Source of the DNA: an uncultured Planctomycetaceae bacterium
Lineage (GTDB): Bacteria; Planctomycetota; Planctomycetia; Pirellulales; UBA1268
Length of the DNA: 19,811 nt
NCBI GenBank assembly: GCA_937926325.1
Contig: CALAZQ010000168.1
Span: forward strand, 1-19,811
Direction of reading: 5' to 3'
The notes under the pieces were generated by a model. That model worked only from the letters and a program-made list of their open reading frames with translations, was not told the DNA's origin and ran no database searches. Each line of letters opens with the position of its first letter. Positions within the stretch are counted from its first letter, which is position 1. A program made the position numbers and the translations under genes. Shown here piece after piece: positions 1 through 8,471 of the stretch.

Positions 1-22
1 CCAATCCTGCCGGGCAATTGCC

Positions 23-1567
23 TCAGACCTCATGCACCATGGCCATGTTGTGGCCGCCGGTGCCGAAGCCGATGCCGGCCACCAGCAGGATGCGGTTGCC
101 CCGGTCCAGCCGGCCCTGTTTCAGCCCCCAGTCGCAGACGTGGGCAAGCAGCTGGTTCACGTCGGCGCCGGCCGGTGCCGCCAGCGGCGTGACACCCCAA
201 TAGAGTGCCATCTGCCGGAGGGTCCGCACGTCGTCGCTGAGACCGACCGTCGGCACCGCCCCCCGCCGTTTCGACCGCGAGATCGCCGTCACCCCGCTCT
301 TGCTCGCCACGACGAACAGCCGGGCATCAAGTTCGGCGGCAATCCGGCTGGCACCATCGACCACCGCCTGGGTGATCGGATGGAGGCCATCGACCAGCCG
401 CTCGGGCTGCGGCAGGAACTCACCCGACGACAGGCCTGACCGGCCGCGTCCCAGCAGCTCGTCGAGGTACTGTTTCCGCGATTCCAGGTACTGCTGCTCG
501 GTCGCCAACGCAATCCGCCGCATCATCTCGACCACTTGCCGGGGATGCTCGCCAATGGCGGTCTCGCCCGAAAGCATGCAGGCATCGGCCCCATCGAGGA
601 TGGCATTGGCCACGTCGGTCGTCTCGGCCCGGGTCGGCCGCCGCGAGTGCTGCATGCTGTCGAGCATCTGCGTGGCGACAATCACCGGCTTTTGAAACTG
701 CTGGCAGACCCGGATGATCCGCTTCTGCACCATCGGCATGCTGGCCACGTCGATCTCGACGCCGAGGTCCCCCCGGGCCACCATCACGGCGTCGGCCGCT
801 TCGATGATCTGCTCGAGGTTTTCAATCGCCTCCCGCTTCTCGATCTTGGCGACCACGCGGGCCGCCGAGCCGCGGGTCCGCAGCAGCTCCTTGAGCAGCG
901 TCACCTCGACCGGCGACCGCACAAACGACAGGCTGACAAAGTCAGCCCCCGTGGCTGCCGCCCATTCCGCATGCTGCCAGTCGGCGGCGCTCATTGCCGC
1001 CACCGAAAGCTTCACCCCGGGCAGGTTGACCCCCTGGCGACTGCGGACCACACCGCCCTGGATCACCCGGCAGCGGACGGCGTCGGCCGTCTTCGCGGTC
1101 ACGGTCAAGCTGATGGTGCCGTCGGCCAGCATCACCGAATCGCCGACGGCCAGCTCATCGACGAGCGGTGGGTAGGTGGTGACGAACTGATCGGGCCGGT
1201 CGCTCTGGGTGCCGCGGATGAACGACAGTTCGCTCCCCTCGACACAATCCACCGCTCCGTCCGGCAGCTCGCCCAGCCTGATCTTCGGCCCGGCCAGATC
1301 GACCAGCACGCCGATCGGACGGCCGACCTCGTCCGACACCTGGCGAATTCTGTCGAGGGTCTCCTGATGCTCCTCGATCGACCCGTGGGCCATGTTGAGG
1401 CGAAAGACGTCGGCGCCCCCCTCAACCAGCCCCCGGATGGCCGGCTTTTCTCGACTGGCCGGGCCGATGGTGGCCACAATTTTTGTCCGCACGATGGCGG
1501 CAACAATGGGCGGACTGCCAGCAGAGACTGGCTGTGAGGCGGGGACCTCCATGGCGGGGACGTCCAT
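23..1567 (-). CDS. pyk: Pyruvate kinase
   Basis: Catalyses the last step of glycolysis, phosphoenolpyruvate plus ADP to pyruvate plus ATP, in the cytosol. The 514-residue product is slightly longer than the usual 470-480 because of a non-conserved N-terminal leader of about 25 residues. Visible family marks, in order: RTKIVATIGPAS at about 27-38, RLNMAHG at about 56-62, the B-domain at about 100-185, the signature VVAKIEKREAI with catalytic Lys near 241, the metal-binding ARGDLGVEI at about 264-272, ATQMLDSM at about 298, RPTRAE at about 309, LSGETAIG near 332, and a C-terminal domain ending GTGGHNMAMVHEV. I chose the ATG at 1567 because GGAG lies 6 nt upstream; an in-frame ATG at 1579 has no such site. 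The reading frame stays open further upstream, but that part is not conserved-looking. It is transcribed divergently from the SDR gene. Function is secure; the exact start is less so. Confidence 0.96.
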   Translation of the reverse strand: MDVPAMEVPASQPVSAGSPPIVAAIVRTKIVATIGPASREKPAIRGLVEGGADVFRLNMAHGSIEEHQETLDRIRQVSDEVGRPIGVLVDLAGPKIRLGELPDGAVDCVEGSELSFIRGTQSDRPDQFVTTYPPLVDELAVGDSVMLADGTISLTVTAKTADAVRCRVIQGGVVRSRQGVNLPGVKLSVAAMSAADWQHAEWAAATGADFVSLSFVRSPVEVTLLKELLRTRGSAARVVAKIEKREAIENLEQIIEAADAVMVARGDLGVEIDVASMPMVQKRIIRVCQQFQKPVIVATQMLDSMQHSRRPTRAETTDVANAILDGADACMLSGETAIGEHPRQVVEMMRRIALATEQQYLESRKQYLDELLGRGRSGLSSGEFLPQPERLVDGLHPITQAVVDGASRIAAELDARLFVVASKSGVTAISRSKRRGAVPTVGLSDDVRTLRQMALYWGVTPLAAPAGADVNQLLAHVCDWGLKQGRLDRGNRILLVAGIGFGTGGHNMAMVHEV

Positions 1568-1696
1568 GACTGACTCCATCTGCGAGGGGGTGACGGTACG
1601 ATGGTGCGGGAACCGAAGCCAGAAGAGCCCGTACTCTACCCGAACGGACAAGTCGCGAATATCAGCGGCGGCACCGACCCGACGAGAACGATCACC

Positions 1697-2650
1697 ATGC
1701 CGACCGCCCAGTCCGCCGTCAGTCGCTGCGACAGCAGCCATTTCTGGCTCGGCCGCCGGGTCTTGGTCGCTGGCGGCACCCATGGCTTTGGCCTGGTGCT
1801 GGCCCGGCAACTGGCCGGCAGCGGGGCGCGGCTGCTGCTGGTGGGCCGCTCATCTGCCCGAGTGCGGACTGCCATGGCTGCCTGTGAATCGGCTGCCGCC
1901 GCCACGGGCTACCCCGCTGACACCATTCACGGCCTCGCCGCCGATCTGGCCCGGCCCGGGGAGGGCGATCGGGCCGTCGCGGTCTGCCTGGAAAAACTTG
2001 GCGGCCTCGACAGTCTCTTTTTTTGCATCGGGCGTTCGGGCCGGACCGCGGTGCTGAAGCTGCCCGCCGACGAGCTCCGCGCGGCCGTCGAAGTGAACCT
2101 GCTGACCGCCGTTGAGATCAGCCAGGCAGCGGCCCCGCCGATCTGCCGGGCCGGTGGGGAGCTGGTCTACATCGGCAGCCTCGCCGGCAAACTCGTCACC
2201 CCGGCCATGGGGGCCTATGCCGTCAGCAAGGCAGCCCTGGCCGCCTTCGCCGATGCCGTGCGGCTGGAAGTCGCCCCGCAGGGAGGGCGGGTGCTGTTGG
2301 TCAGTCCCGGCCCGATCCAGCGGGAGCCTGACCCGGCGACCACCACCGACTCAGGGTTCCACCGTTATGACGACGATGTGGCCCGGCACGGTCTTTCGGC
2401 CGATGTCGCCGCCCCGGGCGGCGGCGCCGCCGTCAGGCTGCTCGATCCGGAACAGCTGGCCACTGAGGTGCTGGAGGCCTGCCGTCGGGGCCGGCTGGAA
2501 CTGACGCGGCCCTGGAAGGCGGCCCTGCTGGCAGGACTGATCGAATGGTTCCCCGCCTGGGGCCGCCGGCTGCTGGCCCGATTCACGGCGAAAAACAGGA
2601 GAACGGGCGATCATTCGCCCGCGGGTTCAGCTGCAGGCAGCCGCTCGTAA
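1697..2650 (+). CDS. SDR-family NAD(P)-dependent oxidoreductase
   Basis: A short-chain dehydrogenase/reductase of 317 residues; the substrate cannot be told from sequence. The Rossmann nucleotide loop GGTHGFG is at about 26-32, and the catalytic residues are in place: Asn 134 in VNLL, Ser 161 in YIGSLAG, and Tyr 174/Lys 178 in YAVSK, followed by SPGPIQ near 203. The usual NNAG after beta-4 is replaced by CIGRSG at about 110-115. A C-terminal extension (about 270-317) carries a Trp/Leu-rich stretch (LLAGLIEWFPAW) that could lie on a membrane, as in SDRs acting on lipid substrates; that is inference. The frame is open back to an ATG at 1601, which would add 32 residues of non-conserved appearance; the ATG at 1697 puts the Rossmann strand near the usual place, but neither start has a strong ribosome site. 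Confidence 0.88.
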   Translation: MPTAQSAVSRCDSSHFWLGRRVLVAGGTHGFGLVLARQLAGSGARLLLVGRSSARVRTAMAACESAAAATGYPADTIHGLAADLARPGEGDRAVAVCLEKLGGLDSLFFCIGRSGRTAVLKLPADELRAAVEVNLLTAVEISQAAAPPICRAGGELVYIGSLAGKLVTPAMGAYAVSKAALAAFADAVRLEVAPQGGRVLLVSPGPIQREPDPATTTDSGFHRYDDDVARHGLSADVAAPGGGAAVRLLDPEQLATEVLEACRRGRLELTRPWKAALLAGLIEWFPAWGRRLLARFTAKNRRTGDHSPAGSAAGSRS

Positions 2651-2777
2651 GGCGTACAACTGCTTCGCCGAACCAGCGTTGTCCGCCGCAGTCACCAACC
2701 GTCGCGGCCAGCCGGGCGACGTCGAGGCTTGCCGCCGCGAACATGTGGATAGACAGTGAACCCGTTCGGCCAGCCTG

Positions 2778-5534
2778 TCAGCCGACCGGTCGACCGCCGG
2801 GACCAAGGAGTGGGGCAACAGCCTCTTTGAGCCCGCGGCGGACGGCTGCCAGCCGCTCGGCATCTTCGAGCTTGCCGCCGGCAAAATCGACCACGTGAAA
2901 GGCATCGACAATCTGGTCGAGATAGGTGCTGATCTTCGCCGATCGCACCGACAGCTGATGCTCGTGAAGCGTCCGGGCGACGGCCAGCAGGAGCCCGTCG
3001 GAATCCCCGGCGAAGACCTCGATGATGGTGGCGTCGGCTGAGGAGTCGTTGTCGATCTGGACCCGGGGCGGCAACACGGTGGCCGCCTGCAGCTGCGGCG
3101 CGAAGGGGTTCCAGCGGCGGCCGATCTGTGGCGGGTCGGTGGCCAGGCTCGACTTCACCGCCGCCGCAATTTCGGCCAGCCGCTCGGCCGGCGTCTGGCC
3201 GGCGTAATCCCGGTCCACGACCCGAAAGTGGTCGATCACAAACGCATCGTCGAGCGTCGAAATGTCGGCAGAGAGCACCTCCAGCCGTTGGCTGGCCAGC
3301 CCGGCGGCGATCCGGTGAAACACGCCAGCCACCGTCGGCCTCCGCAGGCCGACGGTCACCGACACCGTGGCGGTCTCGGCCTGCCACCGGGCGGTTACAA
3401 ATTGTCCGCCGGCCGGCAGCTTTGCCAGCCTGGTCAGATCCTCGACCGCCTGCCGCGGCTGCTGCGACCGGAGATACCCGCGGGGCAGTCCGGCTGCCAG
3501 CCGCACGACCGGATCCTGACCATCGCGGCCCGCGAGCAGCATGGTGAGTTCGGAACGTCGCCGGTCGGCGCCGGTGGCGTCAGCATCAGGATCGAGAAAC
3601 CGCAACGTCCGCTGATAAAGCTCGCTGAGCAGGTCGGCCTTCCAACGGTTCCAGACCCCGGGCCCCACCGCATCGATGTCGGCCATCGTCAGTACCGTCA
3701 GCATCCGCAGCACCTCGGGTGAGCCGACCTCACGGGCGAACCCAAGCACCAGCGAGTCGTCGTCGACGTTTCGCCGGAACGCCAGCTCTGCCATCATCAG
3801 ATGCCGCAGCACGAGAAACTCGACAATCTCGATTTCGTCCTCGGGCAGCCCGAAGCTGGTCGCCACCTCCCGGGCAATGCCGGCGCCAACCTCGCTGTGA
3901 TCCCCCTCATAGCCCTTGCCCAGGTCATGGATCAGCAGGGCCAGCAGCACCAGCCGCCGACGGCGGCGGATCTGACGCCAGACATTCCCCAGCCAGCCGC
4001 TGTCGGCATCGAGATCGGTCGCCTTTTCGACGGCCAGCAGGCAGTGTTCATCAACGGTGTACTTGTGAAAGTTGTTGAATTGTAAGAGGCAGCGGGCATG
4101 GGCGAAGGCCGGCAGCAGCCGGTCCAGCAGCCGCAGTTCATGCAGCCGGCGGAGGGCGGGCCCGAGCGGGCCGACCGAAGAAAACATGCCCCATAGCCGC
4201 TGCCGCGCGGAGGCCGTCACCGGGGGCGGCTGTCGGCCGATCGCCTGCCGCAGCAGGGTCCAATTGGAGGGTTCGATCGGCACCTCGTAAAGCATTGAGA
4301 GTTCCACCAGCCGAACGATCCGCTCCGCGTCGGCGGCAACGGTGGCGATCGCCTCGGGCAACACCGCCACCGCCAGCGGCCCGACGACATACTGCCCATC
4401 GACCCGGTTGCCGAGCAGGCCGGTGGTCCAACTCCGCAGCCGCCTGCCCCCCTCGGCCTGCTGAATCAGGCCGCGGGTGATCTGGGCCACCTCGCGGGTA
4501 TGGCCGAAGTAGTCCTGCATGAACTGCTCAACCGCCAGCATGCCGCCGGCAGCAACATAGCCCCGCTTCTCGGCGATCCGCACCTGCTCGTCCCGGGTCA
4601 GCTCATCCACCCCCCTGCCGTGAGAAAGGTGCAGCTCAACCCGGAGGTCGCGGAGAAACAGCTGGGCCTCGGTCAGCCGTTCGATGTCGATGGACGACAG
4701 CCCCGGGATGCCCTCCGGGCCCGCCGGTGCCGGATCGATCGCGACAATCGTGGTTCCTTCCGGCAGTGGCAGCGGACCCAGTGAAAGAAGCCGGTCTGAT
4801 TCCAGGAAGGCCAACCAGCGGGCAAACTGGATATCGCGTTGGCCACCGGCCGACCGTTTCACGTTGGGCTGGAGCAGATAGACGGTATCACCGTACTTCT
4901 TCGCCTCGGTTCGCCGCGCCGTCACCAGCATCCGGGCCAGTCGCCGACGGGAGCGATGGGCCAGCGTCCGCAGCCGGGCCGCCAGCCGGCGGCAGCGTTC
5001 CTGCTGACCGGCCAAGACCCGCATCTCGAGCATGGTGCTAAAGATGCTGGCATCGCCGGAGGCGAGCTGGACTGCCTCGGCGATGGTCCGAACGCTCTGG
5101 CCGACCTCCAGCCCCGCATCGAAGAGATCCTGCAGCAGCCGCCGGGCCAGGTCGCCCAGCAACTGCCCACTGGACGGGGCAGCTGCCGGTTCACCCGGCC
5201 GGCTCGCTGAGGCCGGCTGGGTGGCCAGATCATGCAGCAGCATCAAATCGAGATCCGATCCGGGTGTCATCTCACCGCGGGCAGATCCGCCGTGGGCCAC
5301 CAGGGTGACCCGCTCTTCGATCTGCTGCCGCTCTGCCGATGTCAACTCAGCCAGGATTGCCTGCCAGATCCCGTCGATGGCGGCATCGATCGCCTCGGCC
5401 CTGATCCGACAAAGTTCCAAACCGTCAGCGCCGGCGGCATGCCGGGCCTTGACCAACGCGGCGGCAGCCTTGAGCCGGTCCGACGCGGCCGCGACCGCGG
5501 GCCGGGCGACAACTTGTTCCAGGCTGGCGGTCAT
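2778..5534 (-). CDS. glnD: [Protein-PII] uridylyltransferase / uridylyl-removing enzyme
   Basis: Nitrogen-status sensor that uridylylates PII proteins when glutamine is low and removes UMP when it is high. The 918-residue product is close to the roughly 890 residues of E. coli GlnD. Domains in order: a nucleotidyltransferase with GGSARGE..PGSDLDL at 82-97 (metal-binding Asp 94 and 96); a helical GlnD linker region with KRSAGGQRDIQ at 226-236; an HD phosphohydrolase with His 497 (YTVDEH), His-Asp 536-537 (LLIHDLGKG) and His 546 (GDHSE); and two C-terminal ACT domains at about 722-792 and 833-905, the glutamine-sensing part. All key motifs of both activities are present, so it should be bifunctional. 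Its ATG overlaps the stop of the upstream adenosyltransferase by 4 nt, so the two are probably co-transcribed and translationally coupled. No glnB, glnK, glnA or amtB lies in the window. Confidence 0.96.
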   Translation of the reverse strand: MTASLEQVVARPAVAAASDRLKAAAALVKARHAAGADGLELCRIRAEAIDAAIDGIWQAILAELTSAERQQIEERVTLVAHGGSARGEMTPGSDLDLMLLHDLATQPASASRPGEPAAAPSSGQLLGDLARRLLQDLFDAGLEVGQSVRTIAEAVQLASGDASIFSTMLEMRVLAGQQERCRRLAARLRTLAHRSRRRLARMLVTARRTEAKKYGDTVYLLQPNVKRSAGGQRDIQFARWLAFLESDRLLSLGPLPLPEGTTIVAIDPAPAGPEGIPGLSSIDIERLTEAQLFLRDLRVELHLSHGRGVDELTRDEQVRIAEKRGYVAAGGMLAVEQFMQDYFGHTREVAQITRGLIQQAEGGRRLRSWTTGLLGNRVDGQYVVGPLAVAVLPEAIATVAADAERIVRLVELSMLYEVPIEPSNWTLLRQAIGRQPPPVTASARQRLWGMFSSVGPLGPALRRLHELRLLDRLLPAFAHARCLLQFNNFHKYTVDEHCLLAVEKATDLDADSGWLGNVWRQIRRRRRLVLLALLIHDLGKGYEGDHSEVGAGIAREVATSFGLPEDEIEIVEFLVLRHLMMAELAFRRNVDDDSLVLGFAREVGSPEVLRMLTVLTMADIDAVGPGVWNRWKADLLSELYQRTLRFLDPDADATGADRRRSELTMLLAGRDGQDPVVRLAAGLPRGYLRSQQPRQAVEDLTRLAKLPAGGQFVTARWQAETATVSVTVGLRRPTVAGVFHRIAAGLASQRLEVLSADISTLDDAFVIDHFRVVDRDYAGQTPAERLAEIAAAVKSSLATDPPQIGRRWNPFAPQLQAATVLPPRVQIDNDSSADATIIEVFAGDSDGLLLAVARTLHEHQLSVRSAKISTYLDQIVDAFHVVDFAGGKLEDAERLAAVRRGLKEAVAPLLGPGGRPVG

Positions 5535-6070
5535 GACGGATGCCAGGGATCATCGGCGACCCCCGCCTGATGATTCACCGTGCGGGCCAGGACGAAGAGC
5601 AGGTCACCGAGCCGATTGAGATATTCAATCGCATTGGCCGGCGAGGTGGTCTCGAGCCGGCTGGAAAGCGTCACCACCCGCCGTTCAGCCCGGCGGCAGA
5701 CCGTGCGGGCCATGTGCAGTGAGGCCGCCAATGACGTGCCTGTCGGCAGGATGAAGTTCGCCAGCGGCTCGAGCCCGCCGTCATATTCGTCGATCGCCGC
5801 CTCGAGCCTCTCGACCTGGCCGAGGGTGATCCGTTCATCGTGGTCGCCGGGCGTCGCCAGTTGGGCGCCGAGGTCGAACAGGTCGCACTGGATCTGTCGC
5901 AGCAGGTCGTCAAACGCGGCCGCTGCCGGATCGGTTCGTGCCATGCCCAGCAGGCTGTTGAGCTCATCGACGGTGCCGAAGGCCTCGATCCGGGCATGGT
6001 CTTTGGTGACCCGCGGCCCCCCGAACAATCCGGTCTGACCGGCATCACCAGTCTTGGTGTAGATCTTCAT
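5531..6070 (-). CDS. pduO: PduO-type ATP:cob(I)alamin adenosyltransferase
   Basis: Transfers the adenosyl group of ATP to cob(I)alamin to make the coenzyme adenosylcobalamin. The 179-residue protein matches the single-domain PduO/MMAB family along its whole length. The N-terminal ATP loop YTKTGDAGQTGLFGGPRV is at 4-21, GTVDELNS at 32-39 carries the conserved Asp 35, FILPTG is at 106-111, the LHMARTVCRRAER helix at 118-130 carries the catalytic arginines, and YLNRLGDLLFVLAR is at 150-163. I chose the ATG at 6070: GAGG sits 8 nt upstream, better spaced than for the preceding in-frame TTG at 6073. The stop overlaps the glnD start (ATGA). No B12-dependent enzyme or corrinoid synthesis gene is nearby and I see no obvious cobalamin riboswitch in the 112-nt upstream gap, so the metabolic client is unknown. 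Confidence 0.95.
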   Translation of the reverse strand: MKIYTKTGDAGQTGLFGGPRVTKDHARIEAFGTVDELNSLLGMARTDPAAAAFDDLLRQIQCDLFDLGAQLATPGDHDERITLGQVERLEAAIDEYDGGLEPLANFILPTGTSLAASLHMARTVCRRAERRVVTLSSRLETTSPANAIEYLNRLGDLLFVLARTVNHQAGVADDPWHPS

Positions 6071-6127
6071 CAATCACGCCTCAAAGGCTCTCCGGGGCCA
6101 TGGCTGTGGTGCCACCAACGCAGCACC

Positions 6128-6133
6128 TATACT
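6128..6133 (+). promoter_or_regulatory. Possible -10 box (TATACT) for the beta-propeller/proC pair
   Basis: TATACT differs from TATAAT at one position and lies about 50 nt before the GTG start at 6183, in the divergent gap between pduO and the beta-propeller gene. No convincing -35 hexamer is found at 16-18 nt spacing, so this is a weak call made mainly on position. Confidence 0.35.
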
Positions 6134-6182
6134 GGGTCGATCTGCGGAATCCTTCAACTCGCCCACCCTGAGAGACGCCTCC

Positions 6183-7340
6183 GTGAGCATTCTTCGCCCC
6201 GCCAGCCCTGCCCGCGGCATGCTTCTGGCCTGCCTGCTGGGCGTGACAATCAGCCCGGCCGTGACCTCGGGTTCTGAACGCGAGTCAGGGTTTTTCTCGG
6301 AACCGGTCCGGCTGACAGCCGGCCTGGCAAAGGCAGGCGAGGGCTACTTCTCGCCCGACATGACCCGCATCTGCTACCAGGGGGTGCCGCAGGACTACCC
6401 CTTTTATCAGATCTACGTTCAGCCCTTCGACGCGGCCGCTCCACGAATCGTGGAGCCGACCCGGGTGAGCACCGGCCGCGGTCGGACCACCTGCGCCTGG
6501 TTTACCCCCGATGGCCGCTCGTTGCTGTTCGCCTCGAGCCACCTCGATCCGCAGTTGGAACAGACTGAAGCCGCGGCAATCAAGCAGGCCGAAGAGGATG
6601 CGAAGACCGGTCGACGACGGCGGTACCAGTGGGACTTTGACCCACAGATGGATCTGTTCGTTGCCGATTTGGAAACCCCCGGTCCCCTGCGGCAACTGAC
6701 CGATACCCTCGGATATGACGCCGAATGTTCTTTTTCACCGGACGGGGAGCGGCTGCTGTTTGTCAGTGACCGTGATGGCGATCCCGACATCTATGCCGCT
6801 GCGGCGGACGGCAGCGACATCCAGCGGCTCACCGACCAGCCGGGCTATGACGGGGGGCCGTTTTTCTCACCCGACGGCAACTGGATTGCCTATCGCACCG
6901 ACCGCCTGCAGGAGCACGAACTGCAGATCCACGTGATGCGAGCCGACGGCAGCGGTGACACGGCCATCACGGCGGGCAAGGGGGTGCACTGGGCTCCCTA
7001 CTGGCACCCGACCAAACCCTGGCTCATCTGGACCGGCGCGGACCATTCGGACCCTACCAAGCGGCCCAACTACGACCTCTGGCTGGTTCGCTACGTGGCC
7101 GATGCGAGTGGCTTCCAGTTCGGCGAGCCGCTGCGGCTGACCGACCACCCGGGGGCTGACGTGCTGCCGGTGTTTTCCCCAGACGGCAAGCTGCTGATGT
7201 GGACCGCCAGCCGCGATGGCGACGGCGGCCGCCGGCCGACCAGCCAACTCTACGTCAGCCGGCTCGACCTTGAAGCCATCGAGGCGGCGTTGCCGCCCGT
7301 CGCCCCGGCACCCACAGCCTCTGAAGGGCGGCAGCCGTGA
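6183..7340 (+). CDS. Exported TolB-like beta-propeller (PD40 repeat) protein
   Basis: A 385-residue protein with a signal peptide (Arg-containing n-region, then LLACLLGVTISPAV, cleavage expected near 30) and WD40-like/PD40 beta-propeller blades of the TolB type. Blade signatures of the form F-S-P-D-G-x-x-L-x-F recur: FSPDMTRICYQ at about 56, FTPDGRSLLFAS near 107, FSPDGERLLFVSDRDGDPDIY near 182, FSPDGNWIAY near 225, and FSPDGKLLMWTASRDGD near 335. Such propellers bind peptides, proteins or ligands in the periplasm; the partner is not readable here. It lacks the N-terminal domain of TolB, and no tol/pal genes are near, so it should not be called TolB. The GTG start at 6183 has GAGAG about 10 nt upstream; an ATG at 6219 would shorten the signal peptide. 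Its stop overlaps the proC start (GTGA), so the two are likely one unit. Confidence 0.85.
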   Translation: MSILRPASPARGMLLACLLGVTISPAVTSGSERESGFFSEPVRLTAGLAKAGEGYFSPDMTRICYQGVPQDYPFYQIYVQPFDAAAPRIVEPTRVSTGRGRTTCAWFTPDGRSLLFASSHLDPQLEQTEAAAIKQAEEDAKTGRRRRYQWDFDPQMDLFVADLETPGPLRQLTDTLGYDAECSFSPDGERLLFVSDRDGDPDIYAAAADGSDIQRLTDQPGYDGGPFFSPDGNWIAYRTDRLQEHELQIHVMRADGSGDTAITAGKGVHWAPYWHPTKPWLIWTGADHSDPTKRPNYDLWLVRYVADASGFQFGEPLRLTDHPGADVLPVFSPDGKLLMWTASRDGDGGRRPTSQLYVSRLDLEAIEAALPPVAPAPTASEGRQP

Positions 7341-8170
7341 CAGCCCCCCCGGCACCTTTTGACCAGTCGATCGCCCTCATCGGGGCCGGCCAGATGGGCC
7401 GGGCCCTGGCGACCGGGTTCTGCCGCGATGGCGGGCTTTCGGCCACCAACCTGGTGGTCTTCGACCCGGTTGAAGCGGCCCGAACAGCCTTGGCCGAGAG
7501 CCTGCCCGGCGTCCGCTTCGCGGCGACCGCTGCAGCGGCGGCGGAGCAGGCGCGACTGGTCATGCTGGCCGTCAAGCCGCAGCAGGCGGCAGCCGCCTGT
7601 GTCGAGCTGAAACCGGCGATCACTGACGAGAGCATCGTGCTCTCGATCGTCGCCGGCCTCCCAATCGCGACGATCGCGGAGGCGACCGGCACCAGCCACA
7701 TCGTCCGGGTGATGCCCAACACCCCCTGCCTCGTCGGCCGGGGGGTTTCGGCGGTCGCTGCTTCCGCGGAAGTCGGCCGCGGTGACCGCGACCGGATTCT
7801 TGAACTCTTTGCCTCGGTCGGCAGCGTCCACGAGGTGGCCGAGTCGCTGCTTGATGCGGTGACGGCCGTCTCGGGATCGGGCCCGGGCTATGTCGCCCTC
7901 CTGATCGAGGCCTTGGCCGATGGTGGCGTCCGTGCCGGCCTGCCGCGGCCACTGGCCCAGGCACTTGCCAGCGAAACGTTCGCAGGCACGGCGGCCCTGC
8001 TGGCGGCCACCGGAGAGCACCCGGCGGTCATCCGCGACCGGGTCAGCAGTCCCGGGGGCACGACCATTGCCGGCCTGGCTGTGCTTGAACAGGCTGGCGT
8101 CCGCGGCGCGATCAGTAATGCCGTCGCCGCCGCCGCCGCCCGCGCGGCCGAACTCTCCCGGCAGGGCTGA
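7337..8170 (+). CDS. proC: Pyrroline-5-carboxylate reductase
   Basis: Reduces 1-pyrroline-5-carboxylate to L-proline with NAD(P)H, the last step of proline synthesis, in the cytosol. The 277 residues fit the family length of about 270. The N-terminal dinucleotide motif IGAGQMGRAL is at 15-24, LAVKPQ lies near 76, VRVMPNTPCLVGRG near 120, the substrate-binding SGSGPGY near 175, and the ProC signature SSPGGTTIAGLAVLEQAGVR near 235. The GTG start overlaps the preceding stop by 4 nt and is preceded by GAAGGG at 7323-7328 with 8-nt spacing, so coupled translation is likely. Expression with a secreted beta-propeller protein is unusual and probably reflects compact packing and not a shared pathway. 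Confidence 0.97.
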   Translation: MTAPPAPFDQSIALIGAGQMGRALATGFCRDGGLSATNLVVFDPVEAARTALAESLPGVRFAATAAAAAEQARLVMLAVKPQQAAAACVELKPAITDESIVLSIVAGLPIATIAEATGTSHIVRVMPNTPCLVGRGVSAVAASAEVGRGDRDRILELFASVGSVHEVAESLLDAVTAVSGSGPGYVALLIEALADGGVRAGLPRPLAQALASETFAGTAALLAATGEHPAVIRDRVSSPGGTTIAGLAVLEQAGVRGAISNAVAAAAARAAELSRQG

Positions 8171-8225
8171 ACCGCAGGGCCGGCATGAACATCCAAAGCG
8201 GGTGCCCGAGCGGCCGGCACCGGTC

Positions 8226-8245
8226 CAGCCGCTCCTCAGCGGCTG
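8226..8245. terminator. GC-rich hairpin between convergent genes
   Basis: A perfect 8-bp stem (CAGCCGCT / AGCGGCTG) closes a 4-nt loop (CCTC) and contains the stop codon of the small basic protein. A second, weaker stem (GGTGCC / GGCACC, 8201-8221) lies just before it. The position between the ends of proC and the minus-strand small gene suits a shared terminator. Neither side has a T-run, so it may be Rho-assisted or simply GC-rich coincidence. Confidence 0.4.
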
Positions 8246-8415
8246 CGGCGGGCCGACTTCTTGGCCGCCGGTTTTTTCGCAGCTGGCTTCTTCGCCTTCT
8301 TGACGGCCTTCTTGGGGCTGGCCTTCTTTGCAGCCCTGGTCGCTTTTCGACCGCCGAAGATGGCATCCCAGCCGGCAGCATACTTTTCCGTCGAACCTAC
8401 CCGAATGACCGACAT
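8236..8415 (-). CDS. Small Lys/Ala-rich basic protein with histone H1-like tail
   Basis: A 59-residue protein in two parts. Residues 1-24 (MSVIRVGSTEKYAAGWDAIF...) contain ordinary mixed sequence with aromatic residues and look like a small folded or docking segment. Residues 25-59 are almost only Lys, Ala, Pro, Ser and Arg, with repeated KKPAA/KKA units like the tails of histone H1 and bacterial H1-like proteins. Such tails bind nucleic acid non-specifically, so a nucleoid- or ribosome-associated role is plausible, but no known family is identified. The start is well fixed: GGAAAGGG at 8424-8431 lies 8 nt before ATG 8415, whereas the open frame further upstream (to a TTG at 8463) would consume that site. 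The strong ribosome site argues that this is a real gene despite its low complexity. Confidence 0.75.
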   Translation of the reverse strand: MSVIRVGSTEKYAAGWDAIFGGRKATRAAKKASPKKAVKKAKKPAAKKPAAKKSARRSR

Positions 8416-8471
8416 CTGCGTTGCCCTTTCCAAGAAGCAAAACCCGGCATCGTCTGCGGCCAACCGCTGCG

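Noticed and set aside
536..1537. 333-codon plus-strand frame across pyk
   Set aside because: Shadow of pyruvate kinase; composition is typical of an antisense frame and no motif is present.
2740..2750. TGTGGATAG resembling a DnaA box
   Set aside because: A single imperfect site with no cluster, AT-rich element or dnaA/dnaN nearby; not evidence of an origin.
6071..6182. Possible cobalamin riboswitch before the adenosyltransferase gene
   Set aside because: The gap is only 112 nt and I could not find a B12-box-like element or the needed stems.
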